Shown here piece by piece: positions 54,301-61,336 of a stretch of DNA of 64,000 nucleotides. The DNA lies in NCBI GenBank assembly GCA_015256945.1, contig JABZLB010000004.1, positions 46,708 to 110,707 of the forward strand. The letters are read 5' to 3'. Every line of letters begins with the position of its first letter. Position 1 is the stretch's first letter. Both the position numbers and the translations under genes were made by a program. The stretch comes from Prevotellaceae bacterium. Its GTDB lineage: Bacteria; Bacteroidota; Bacteroidia; Bacteroidales; Bacteroidaceae. The notes beneath the pieces were generated by a model. The model had not been told where the DNA came from. It made no database searches and saw only the letters and a program-made list of their open reading frames with translations.

Positions 54301-54537
54301 GAAGGCGAAGCACCACAAGCGTTAGAGCTGTTGCATGAGAGGAAAATTGATATGGTTGTCAATATACCTAAGAACCTCACTGCACGTGAATTGACAAACG
54401 GTTACAAAATCAGGCGTGCTGCTATCGACTTAAATGTACCCCTAATTACCAACAGCAGGCTTGCCAGTGCCTTTATCCATGCTTTCTGTACATTATCGTT
54501 AGATGATATTGATATTAAGGCATGGGGCGAGTATTAA
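51313..54537 (+). CDS. carB: Carbamoyl-phosphate synthase large subunit
   Basis: It makes carbamoyl phosphate for pyrimidines and arginine. The 1074 residues hold two homologous ATP-grasp halves (first: LLLGSGALKIGEAGEFDYSG; second: VIVLGSGAYRIGSSVEFDWC), an oligomerisation region between them, and a C-terminal MGS-like allosteric domain (LLSTGGAKQKAEMLDAAKEL). Length equals that of E. coli CarB. It ends the purF-carA-carB operon, followed by a strong terminator. Confidence 0.97.
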   Translation: MKDPNIKKVLLLGSGALKIGEAGEFDYSGSQALKALREEGIETVLINPNIATVQTSEGVADQIYFLPVQPYFVERVIEKERPDGILLSFGGQTALNCGVKLYESGVLEKYGVRVLGTPVKAIMDTEDRERFVEKLDEIQVKTIKSEACENLQQAVKAAHDLGYPVIIRAAYALGGLGSGFANNDEELRKICEKAFSFSPQVLVEKSLKGWKEIEYEVVRDQYDNCITVCNMENFDPLGIHTGESIVIAPSQTLTNSEYHKLRALSIKIVRHIGIVGECNVQYAFDPHSEDYRVIEVNARLSRSSALASKATGYPLAFVAAKLGMGYGLFDLKNSVTKTTSAFFEPALDYVVCKIPRWDLSKFHGVDKELGSSMKSVGEVMAIGRNFEEAIQKGLRMIGQGMHGFVENKELEIPGIDEALKEPTDKRVFVISKAMQKGYTVDQIHDLTKIDRWFLYKLKHIIDIDEQLKRHNINTVDASLLRAAKVYGFTDFQIARALKLENDYPNMHQALLVVRNLRKRYGILPVVKQIDTLAAEYPAQTNYLYVTYSGTASDVTFSNDRRAVIVLGSGAYRIGSSVEFDWCGVQALETIRRQGYRSIMINYNPETVSTDYDMCDRLYFDDLSFERVMDIIDFEQPHGVIVSTGGQIPNNLAMYLDAENVPILGTSAKDIDNAEDRAKFSAMLSRNGINQPEWSALTSMNDIEKFVNRVGFPVLVRPSYVLSGAAMNICSNSEELERFLKLAANVSEDHPVVVSKFIEHAKEIEFDAVARDGDILAYAISEHIEFAGVHSGDATIQFPPQKLYVETVRRIKRVARRIAEELHISGPFNCQFMARENDILVIECNLRASRSLPFVSKVLKLNFIDLATKVMLGIPVEKPSKNLFDLDYVGIKASQFSFNRLQKADPVLGVDMSSTGEVGCLGDDTNQALLKSMLSVGQRIPAHTVLLSTGGAKQKAEMLDAAKELIAHGYELYATPGTSRFLLENGVNNILVHWPSEEGEAPQALELLHERKIDMVVNIPKNLTARELTNGYKIRRAAIDLNVPLITNSRLASAFIHAFCTLSLDDIDIKAWGEY

Positions 54538-54616
54538 GTGTTGCCAATATGTCTTTTTAGATGCGTATAGCGTGTAATTTTGTTTTTACCGGCTTCGCAT
54601 AATAATGAATAATATA

Positions 54617-54649
54617 AAAGGTTACCATCAGAAGATGGTAACCTTTTTT
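54617..54649 (+). terminator. Terminator of purF-carA-carB
   Basis: AAGGTTACCATC, short loop, GATGGTAACCTT, T run: a perfect 12-bp stem. Confidence 0.9.
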
Positions 54650-54769
54650 CGTTTTCAGGGTCAGCAATCGGCTTTGGGGCTAACCAATAAGGATGCGTTC
54701 GTTTGTAGAATACGCTTGTCTGTTGAATCCTTTCTGCTGATTCCGTTTTCTGTTTGCGTTTACTTTCTC

Positions 54770-54862
54770 AGTGTGTGACGGCCGTCAGCAGCGTTGTTGA
54801 CGGCCGTCATACCCATTGTTCGGCGGCCGCCGTACGTACTGCTGACGACCGTCGAACGGTGA
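54770..54862. repeat. Four-core GC-rich palindromic element, copy 5
   Basis: Cores lie at 54777 (GACGGCCGTC), 54799 (GACGGCCGTC), 54822 (GGCGGCCGCC, perfect palindrome) and 54844 (GACGACCGTC), at steps of 22, 23 and 22 bp. It sits between convergent carB and serS, flanked by their terminators, just as copy 3 sits between nuoN and uvrA. Confidence 0.9.
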
Positions 54863-54968
54863 GCTTTATGCCATAACGGCTTCACCTTTATAGTGCGTTT
54901 ACATGATCAATAGGCAATTATTGTTGTTGAATTACGATATAATCCTATCCACATAATACAGATAAATT

Positions 54969-55004
54969 AAAGGCATACTAAAACTTTTGTTTTAGTATGC
55001 CTTT
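54969..55004 (-). terminator. Bidirectional terminator after serS
   Basis: A perfect 16-bp stem (AAAGGCATACTAAAAC/GTTTTAGTATGCCTTT) with a 4-nt loop. On the minus strand it follows the serS stop by about 75 bp. Confidence 0.85.
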
Positions 55005-55078
55005 ATAATGTACTAATAACTAAATAGTTATTTTATATTTTAATATATTTGATGGTCAAATAATATTATTGTATTTAC

Positions 55079-56368
55079 TTAGTCCATCTTGTCATCAATC
55101 ATCTCAAAACCACAGTAAGGTACGAGCACTTTCGGTACACGGATACCCTCTGGAGTTTGATTATTCTCAATGATGGTAGCAACGATACGTGGCAATGCCA
55201 GTGCCGAGCCATTCAGCGTGTGGCATAATTCTATCTTTTTATCGTCGGCATGGCGGTAACGACAGTGCAGACGGTTAGCCTGATAGCTCTCAAAGTTTGA
55301 TACCGAACTAACCTCAAGCCAGCGCTTTTGTGCTGCCGAATAGGTTTCGAAATCGACACAAATGCTCGATGTAAAGCTCATATCACCACCGCAAAGCAGC
55401 AGTAAATGGTAGGGAAGTTCGAGCTTTTTGAGCAGACCTTCCACGTGATCGAGCATCTCATGCCATGATGTATACGAATGTTCGGGGGTGTCAATGCGTA
55501 CAATTTCAACCTTATCAAACTGGTGCAGACGGTTCAAACCGCGTACATCCTTGCCGTAAGAACCTGCTTCTCTGCGGAAACAGGCCGAGTAAGCACAGCG
55601 TTTAATAGGAAGGTCTTTTTCGTCAAGTATCTCGTCTCTGAAAATATTGGTTACAGGAACCTCGGCTGTTGGTATAAGGAAAAGGTTGTCGAGGTTGGCA
55701 TGATACATTTGTCCTTCCTTGTCTGGCAGCTGTCCTGTGCCGTAGCCTGAAGCCTCATTGACAACATAAGGCGGTTGAATTTCGAGATAACCAGCCTTGC
55801 GTGCCTCATCAAGGAAGAAAGCTTCGAGAGCACGTTGCAGCCGGGCCATCTTGCCAATGTATACAGGAAACCCTGCACCTGTTATCTTAACGCCAAGGTC
55901 AAAGTCAACAAGGTTGAACTTTTTCAGCAAGTCCCAGTGACAAAGTGCGTCCTCGGGAAGCTCAGGAATAACCCCACCTTCTTTAATAACAACGTTATTT
56001 GATGCGTCGGCTCCTTCGGGAACCTTGTCGTTTGGTATGTTAGGTATGTCGAGAAGAACATGTATCATGTCTTCGTTTGCCTTTTCGTTTATCTCCTGTA
56101 ACGCTTTGTCGGCGGCCTTTAAATCGGCTACTTGCTCTTTAATAGCTTCGGCCTCATCTTTCTTTCCTTCTTTCATCAGGCCGCCAATCTGCTTTGACAG
56201 CAAGTTCTGCTGCTGCTTGTTGGCATCGAGTTTTTGCTGAGCTTCACGGCGAAGCTTGTCATATTCTAAAACTTTCTCTATGGCCTCACGGGCACCTTTG
56301 AAGTGTTTCTTTTCAAGACCCTTAATCACACGGTCAGTCTCTTCACTGATGAGTTTAAGTGTAAGCAT
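55079..56368 (-). CDS. serS: Seryl-tRNA synthetase
   Basis: It charges tRNA-Ser. The N-terminal coiled-coil arm (about 30-105, Glu/Lys/Gln-rich) binds the long variable arm of the tRNA. The class II catalytic core shows motif 2 (FRREAGSYGKDVRGLNRLH), EVSSVSNFESYQANR and motif 3 (LNGSALALPRIVATIIENNQ). At 429 residues it is normal. A -7 box lies at 56407-56414 on the minus strand. A tRNA-Ser lies elsewhere in the window (2606). Confidence 0.97.
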   Translation of the reverse strand: MLTLKLISEETDRVIKGLEKKHFKGAREAIEKVLEYDKLRREAQQKLDANKQQQNLLSKQIGGLMKEGKKDEAEAIKEQVADLKAADKALQEINEKANEDMIHVLLDIPNIPNDKVPEGADASNNVVIKEGGVIPELPEDALCHWDLLKKFNLVDFDLGVKITGAGFPVYIGKMARLQRALEAFFLDEARKAGYLEIQPPYVVNEASGYGTGQLPDKEGQMYHANLDNLFLIPTAEVPVTNIFRDEILDEKDLPIKRCAYSACFRREAGSYGKDVRGLNRLHQFDKVEIVRIDTPEHSYTSWHEMLDHVEGLLKKLELPYHLLLLCGGDMSFTSSICVDFETYSAAQKRWLEVSSVSNFESYQANRLHCRYRHADDKKIELCHTLNGSALALPRIVATIIENNQTPEGIRVPKVLVPYCGFEMIDDKMD

Positions 56369-56406
56369 AAAGCTGTATCTTTTATATAATAGTTATTTAT
56401 CAGGGA

Positions 56407-56414
56407 CAAAGTTA
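56407..56414 (-). promoter_or_regulatory. -7 element of serS (TAACTTTG on minus strand)
   Basis: It fits TAnnTTTG, 38 bp before the start codon; the -33 is weak. Confidence 0.5.
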
Positions 56415-56456
56415 CGAATATTATTTCATTTGAAAACAATATATATAGTTTTTGTG

Positions 56457-56464
56457 TACCTTTG
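56457..56464 (+). promoter_or_regulatory. -7 element of the subtilase gene (TACCTTTG)
   Basis: It fits TAnnTTTG, 83 bp before the chosen start at 56548. It makes the longer frame starting at 56452 impossible as a product of this promoter. Confidence 0.5.
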
Positions 56465-56547
56465 CAGCGGTATGGTTTCGGACGGGTTTGTTTTCCAAAC
56501 CGTATTTGACAATCAATTATAATTTTGCTATTAAGTTCTTATATCTC

Positions 56548-57945
56548 ATGACTAAAAAAATTATCTGTACATTATTCTTCATTACCCTTGTTGTTGCAGG
56601 TGCTTTTGCACGTCCCCGCGGAACCAGAGTGCCTATGGGCAAGAAGGTTTATCAGTATCGTATTTTTCTTACTGACAAGGATGGGTCACCTTTCACTTTG
56701 AAACATCCTGAAGAATTCCTCTCAAAGCGATCGCTCGAACGCCGTGCACGTCAGGGAATAGCTGTTGACGAATCAGACCTTCCTGTATCACCGGTATATC
56801 TGATGACATTGTCGAAGATGGGACTAAACATCATGGGGAAAAGCAAATGGCACAATACAGTTTGGGTTCAATCGGCTACCGACGATGTGGCTATTCGGCT
56901 TAAAGGGCTAAAGTTTGTGAAAGATGTTGTGCGTGTTTATGCTTCGCCCGACAGCTTTTTACAAGTTCCTCATACAGCTTTGAAAGACAGCATGCGCACC
57001 GATTCTTTTGCTAAAGGAAGGTATGGAGAGGCTTGCAACCAAATTTCACAGCTTAATGGTATTCGGCTTCACGAAGCCGGCTTTCGCGGACAAGGTAAGT
57101 TAATAGCCGTGATGGATGGCGGATTTCACAATGCCGACCGCATAAAGGCTCTGCGTCGCGTTCGTATTCATACTACGGCTGACTTTGCACCACGCCGTGT
57201 TCATTCCATATTTGCAGATACTTACCACGGTACAATGGTGCTGTCGTGTATGGCAGCCAATAGTCCTGACACAATGATTGGTACAGCTCCCGATGCTGAT
57301 TTCGTACTGATTCGTACAGAAGACGGAACAGCTGAAACCCATGCCGAGGAAGATTCGTGGACGGCAGGTGCAGAGTTTGCCGATTCAATTGGTGCCGATA
57401 TTATCAATGCCTCATTGGGGTATCATAAATTTGACGGCGACTCGACAAGCTATCGTTACCGTGATCTCGACGGCATGACAGCATTTGTATCTCAAACCGC
57501 CTCTATGCTTGCTTCGAAAGGTATCATACTTACCAACAGTGCGGGTAATGAAGGGGAGGAGGTATGGCACAAGATAGGAGTGCCGGCCGATGCCCGTGAC
57601 ATCCTTGCCGTAGGTGCACTGAACCGTAAAGGCATTAACACATGGTTCTCAAGCGTAGGCCCTTCCCAAGATGGGAGAGTGAAACCAGACGTATGTGCCA
57701 TGGGCGGACAAACGACGGTGATTGACGGTAGCGGTAGTATGACAAAGGCAAACGGTACATCTTTTGCGTCGCCTGTAATGTGCGGCATGGTAGCCAGCCT
57801 CTGGTCGGCACTGCCAAAACTTAGTGCAAGGCAAATCATGAGCCTTATTCGTCGTAGTGCCGACCGTTATAACTATCCTGATAATGTATTTGGATATGGC
57901 ATCCCTGACTTTTGGAAGGCCTATGAAATGGGGAGAAGCGAGTAA
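56548..57945 (+). CDS. Secreted S8-family (subtilisin-like) serine peptidase
   Basis: This 465-residue exported protease has a signal peptide (MTKKIICTLFFITLVVAGAF). An inhibitor-like prosegment follows (about 25-150), with the FLSKRSLERRARQGI stretch common in Bacteroidetes subtilases. The catalytic triad is visible: Asp190 (VMDGGFHN), His227 (DTYHGTMV) and Ser405 (GTSFASP); the oxyanion Asn is in TNSAGNEGE. The domain reaches the C-terminus, so there is no type IX sorting tail and the product may stay in the periplasm. ATG 56548 is chosen because it gives the signal peptide and lies downstream of the promoter. Confidence 0.92.
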   Translation: MTKKIICTLFFITLVVAGAFARPRGTRVPMGKKVYQYRIFLTDKDGSPFTLKHPEEFLSKRSLERRARQGIAVDESDLPVSPVYLMTLSKMGLNIMGKSKWHNTVWVQSATDDVAIRLKGLKFVKDVVRVYASPDSFLQVPHTALKDSMRTDSFAKGRYGEACNQISQLNGIRLHEAGFRGQGKLIAVMDGGFHNADRIKALRRVRIHTTADFAPRRVHSIFADTYHGTMVLSCMAANSPDTMIGTAPDADFVLIRTEDGTAETHAEEDSWTAGAEFADSIGADIINASLGYHKFDGDSTSYRYRDLDGMTAFVSQTASMLASKGIILTNSAGNEGEEVWHKIGVPADARDILAVGALNRKGINTWFSSVGPSQDGRVKPDVCAMGGQTTVIDGSGSMTKANGTSFASPVMCGMVASLWSALPKLSARQIMSLIRRSADRYNYPDNVFGYGIPDFWKAYEMGRSE

Positions 57946-57985
57946 ACATTCAGTTGAAAGACTATTTATTTAGTGATTGTTATTG

Positions 57986-58486
57986 ATGTAAAAATTTTTA
58001 TTAATATTTGTTGTTGCCTTAATATTATATATCTGTATAAAGGCTGATATTCCAGCTAAAAATCAGGATATTACAGAAACTTATATTAGTATTGTAATAA
58101 ACGTTGTGCTGAATAGTGATGTTGTTAGCAAGTAGCACCTGGAGAATAAGTTCCTTAATCCCACTATTCAGCACAACAAGAGAGGCTATTCGCCTGCATG
58201 CCATTTTTATTTTAACGGCGATTCTGTTTATATACGTTATAAGTCTAATTTTTGTTGCGTATTTATAACGTTACCCACTGACAGTTAAATTGCCAGCATT
58301 ATTGATAAGGATCATATAAGGGTTAAGGTTTTTCACATTAGCTCTGATCAAAATAAAGATCTTAATATCACTTTAGTTTATAGAGAGGTTAGGGGTAAAC
58401 GGTTATCATTTATAATCTGCATGATTATTCCTGATTATAAAACTGATTATACGGCAAGCCTGTTTTTTATATGCCATAAGTGTTAA
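57986..58486 (+). pseudogene. Relic of a small exported protein, three in-frame stops
   Basis: A single frame of 166 codons reads as protein throughout but is broken by TAA at codon 2 (57989), TAG at 58133 and TAA at 58286, ending at TAA 58484. After the first stop it looks like a signal peptide (KFLLIFVVALILYICIKA); later parts read SPACHFYFNGDSVYIRYK and DQNKDLNITLVYREVRGK. Three nonsense changes without frame loss suggest a gene lost recently by point mutation. No family is recognised. A 16-bp inverted repeat (58103-58118/58162-58177) lies inside it. Confidence 0.6.
58103..58177. repeat. Perfect 16-bp inverted repeat within the relic
   Basis: GTTGTGCTGAATAGTG (58103-58118) and CACTATTCAGCACAAC (58162-58177) are perfect complements around a 43-nt loop. 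There is no T run, so it is not a typical terminator. Confidence 0.8.
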
Positions 58487-59066
58487 AATAAAATTCAACT
58501 TTAGAAAACTAAAGCAACTTTATAAATAATCTTTACATACTATTAGTTATCCAAGAACATGTATATCTTATAATTCTATAAGGTATAAACTGCTATATTA
58601 CAACTTTACTTCTAATATACCTTTTATGTTTAATATGCAATAAAATTAATTATTATATAACGTTTTAATGGAATATTAATATTTGTAATTATAAATATTA
58701 ATGATAATCTAAACAAAATATCGTTATATTAAATTATGTATATTTCACGTTTTTTTTGTTTTAATCGTTGCCAATTATGTAACTTTGCGCTCATTAAGAG
58801 TTTGATGGTTACAAATTAACGCCTACATTATTATTATATGAGAGTCTCTATTTATATGTATTCTACCGTATTATATTTCATTTTTTAAAATTATCTGTAT
58901 AAATATCGTATACATGTATTGATCTTATTCAATCAATTTAAAACTTACATGTAGATGAAACTAATATGTTTATCATTTACAATTATAAGTTTATTTTATA
59001 GATCTACCGAGATACAAACAAATATAAAATAGTTGGAGAGTAAATAAATCCTAATTGATATAAAGT
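58487..59066 (+). other. AT-rich regulatory region and long leader upstream of the small peptide gene
   Basis: Very AT-rich with no gene. It holds a 10-bp inverted repeat (ATTAATATTT/AAATATTAAT, 58675-58702), the promoter at 58755-58787 and an untranslated leader of about 270 nt before the start at 59067. Confidence 0.6.
58755..58787 (+). promoter_or_regulatory. Promoter of the small peptide-fimbrillin unit
   Basis: TTTG (58755-58758), 21 bp, TAACTTTG (58780-58787): full consensus. The next start codon lies 280 bp downstream, so the transcript has a long leader. Confidence 0.75.
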
Positions 59067-59252
59067 ATGAATAAAAGTGAAAAATGGGTATATATTATAC
59101 CTACTGTTACATTTTTTCGACTCGAAGTTGAAGAAATGATGCTCCGAACTTCTTTTACAGGAGGTCATGAAGCTGGTGTATCGTCTGATAGTGGTGTTGA
59201 CCAAGGAGGCGGACATAGTGTTGGTGATGTAGAAGAAGATGAAGGAGATTGA
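59067..59252 (+). CDS. Small acidic peptide gene, 61 aa
   Basis: A 61-residue frame. The first 28 residues (YIIPTVTFFRLEVEEMML) resemble the conserved start of short Prevotella/Bacteroides proteins of the pattern Y-x-x-P...E-x-E-x-L. The rest is a Gly/Asp/Ser tail with GGH and GGGH motifs and an acidic end (EEDEGD). There is no signal peptide, Cys or known domain. It lies between a consensus promoter and a fimbrillin lipoprotein gene 50 bp downstream and is probably co-transcribed. Function unknown; a secreted or modified peptide is possible but unsupported. Confidence 0.6.
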   Translation: MNKSEKWVYIIPTVTFFRLEVEEMMLRTSFTGGHEAGVSSDSGVDQGGGHSVGDVEEDEGD

Positions 59253-59302
59253 TTTGTATTGTGTATGTTTGTTCGAAATAAGTATTTAACATAAATAGGA
59301 AA

Positions 59303-60925
59303 ATGAAAGAAAAATTATTTTATGTGGCAGCTTTTACTTTTGTCCTGTTGAGCTGTTCACAAGAGAATGTAATAGACAGTTCGACGGATAAAGGTAGTAA
59401 GCAGGGAGTTCCCTTTGTAGGTGGATTTAATGATGTTAAAGGAGAAGATGCCACAAGCCGTACATCATTAGAGTATGATAGGTCAACTCGTTCTATGACA
59501 TATTATTGGGAGCCTGGCGATAAAATTTGGTTAGATGATGGCAATAATGGAGAAGGAGAGATAACAGCCAAAGTAGGTACTGCTACATTCTTCCTCACAG
59601 GAGCTTACAATGCACAAAATTACACAGTGTATTATCCTGGCAAAAATGCTACAACTTACAATACTGTCACCATACAAACTTCTCAAACACAAACTGTTCC
59701 TAACAATTCTGCACACATAGGTGAAGCAGGAGACTGTGGAGTAGCTGTTGCAAATAAGAAGCCTAATGGTGGATATACTTTCTCGCTTGCTCATAAAGCA
59801 GCCTACTTATGCTTCCTGCCTCGTACTACAAATGTTACGGAAGCAGGATGGGTTTTGACAAGCATTAAAGTTACTTCTGATAATAATATTGCGGGTAGTT
59901 ATACGCTTTCTGCCGCAGGATTAGCAGGAACTGGTTCATCTAATGAAGTTACACTTACAGTATCTAACTTTGATATTACCAATTCAGAAACCAGCCAGGC
60001 TACAAATGCTTCATACATGGTAATAGCTCCTGGTACACATACTCTTAAAGTAGAGTATTCAGTTAAGAACACAGTGTCAGGAAATACAGGTACTATTGTT
60101 AGAAATCTTGATGCAAAAACTTATGCTGCTAATACTCTTTATCCAATCACTGTAAACTTATTTGAAGAGTATTCTAATACAAAATACTATCTATGGGATG
60201 CAGAACAGGATCTCTGGTATAATAAGACAGCTGTTGATTATGCTAATGGATTATATTCAGCATCTGACAATCCGCAACGGGCTGCATGGTCACGTAATTC
60301 AATTCCCGCAGATCAAAATAGATGGTTTAATACGAATCCACCTGAGGTACCTGGATTTACGATGCAGCATGGTTATGGTAACAAATTCTATTATGCTACA
60401 CGTTCTGCAAAGGATTGCCCCAATGTATTTGAATTAGCTTGGTATTATGACAAGGGAGATGTGCATTGGGACGCAACAGGTGCTTTCCTTTTCCGTGGTA
60501 AAATATATTATGGAGGTGCATGGATTAAGAAGCAAAGCGTAATAGCACAAGAAAATAGCACAACAGTGGCTGCGTTGAAGAATACTTATCCTGGTCCTCA
60601 TGATGGAAATACGAATGATTTGATACATCCAGATAATATGCCTGAAAAGGCAATAGTACAGGGCGCGCCTTCATCGTCAACAATTAAAAAATATTTCTTC
60701 TTGCCTGCTTTAGGAGATTATGGCGGAACGGAAAGTGGGTACGCTATTCCTAATAACTGGAATACGCTTTATGGTTTAGGAACACATGGTTTCTATACAT
60801 GTTCAAATACTTATGACAATTCTCAAGGTTTGTATGTATGGAGTTTACGATTTGATAATGCAAAAGTATATCTCTATTCTATTGAGGGTATTACTAATGG
60901 TCTTCCATTGTGGAAAGCACAATAA
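59303..60925 (+). CDS. Fimbrillin-family surface lipoprotein
   Basis: This 540-residue lipoprotein has lipobox Cys18 (FVLLSCSQ). The N-terminal half resembles fimbrillin-A-like proteins (SRTSLEYDRSTRSMTYYWEP, GDKIWLDDGNNGEGEIT, NYTVYYPGKNATTYNTVTIQ), which assemble into type V pili after Arg-gingipain-type processing in Porphyromonas. The C-terminal half (about 290-540) is Trp- and Tyr-rich (YYATRSAKDCPNVFELAWYY, GYAIPNNWNTLYGLGTHGFY) and resembles the lectin-like or FISUMP-type domains seen at pilus tips. No other pilus genes are nearby. A terminator follows after about 130 bp. Confidence 0.78.
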   Translation: MKEKLFYVAAFTFVLLSCSQENVIDSSTDKGSKQGVPFVGGFNDVKGEDATSRTSLEYDRSTRSMTYYWEPGDKIWLDDGNNGEGEITAKVGTATFFLTGAYNAQNYTVYYPGKNATTYNTVTIQTSQTQTVPNNSAHIGEAGDCGVAVANKKPNGGYTFSLAHKAAYLCFLPRTTNVTEAGWVLTSIKVTSDNNIAGSYTLSAAGLAGTGSSNEVTLTVSNFDITNSETSQATNASYMVIAPGTHTLKVEYSVKNTVSGNTGTIVRNLDAKTYAANTLYPITVNLFEEYSNTKYYLWDAEQDLWYNKTAVDYANGLYSASDNPQRAAWSRNSIPADQNRWFNTNPPEVPGFTMQHGYGNKFYYATRSAKDCPNVFELAWYYDKGDVHWDATGAFLFRGKIYYGGAWIKKQSVIAQENSTTVAALKNTYPGPHDGNTNDLIHPDNMPEKAIVQGAPSSSTIKKYFFLPALGDYGGTESGYAIPNNWNTLYGLGTHGFYTCSNTYDNSQGLYVWSLRFDNAKVYLYSIEGITNGLPLWKAQ

Positions 60926-61054
60926 GTGGTAACGCTCTAACTATTTAGGTTAAGTATTGATGACTAAATAAGATAAAAGATAGTGTTATCAATCAAGTTT
61001 AATCAGACATTAATTAATACTTAGCTGATAATAGAGGAGAATAGACAAAAAGAT

Positions 61055-61086
61055 AAAGTGGGTGTCATGATAATGACACCCACTTT
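61055..61086 (+). terminator. Terminator of the fimbrillin gene
   Basis: AAAGTGGGTGTCAT, 4-nt loop, ATGACACCCACTTT: a perfect 14-bp stem ending in a T run. Confidence 0.9.
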
Positions 61087-61221
61087 TCGTTGTTATGAAT
61101 AGTTGTTTAGGCATCTTCAGTATGTCTTAAATACTACTATAATACGATGGTATCTTTAGTGTGTTATAGCAGCACGTGGTATACATCTTTTATATAAAGT
61201 TATAATTTTGTTGAAGAAATA

Positions 61222-61271
61222 AATTTGCGGGAAGAAGAGATCGAGATTAGATCTCATTCTTCCCGCAAATT
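61222..61271 (-). terminator. Terminator of the metalloprotease gene
   Basis: A long stem (AATTTGCGGGAAGAA with TTCTTCCCGCAAATT, extended by GAGATC/GATCTC past a one-base bulge). On the minus strand it lies 66 bp after the stop and is followed by T-rich sequence. Confidence 0.75.
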
Positions 61272-61336
61272 CATATACATGCTTAAGCAATGGGGGAGTG
61301 CTTAGCTGACGTTACGAATCAATAGAAAACAATAGT

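Larger units (their letters stand above)
54538..55078. other. Convergent intergenic stretch between carB and serS
   Basis: About 540 bp with the carB terminator, repeat copy 5 and the serS terminator. No gene was seen. Confidence 0.75.
60926..61336. other. Convergent intergenic stretch after the fimbrillin gene
   Basis: About 410 bp. It holds two hairpins (61055-61086 and 61222-61271) and no gene. Confidence 0.7.

Noticed and set aside
56452..56547. Longer start for the subtilase
   Set aside because: It overlaps the promoter box and would bury the signal peptide.
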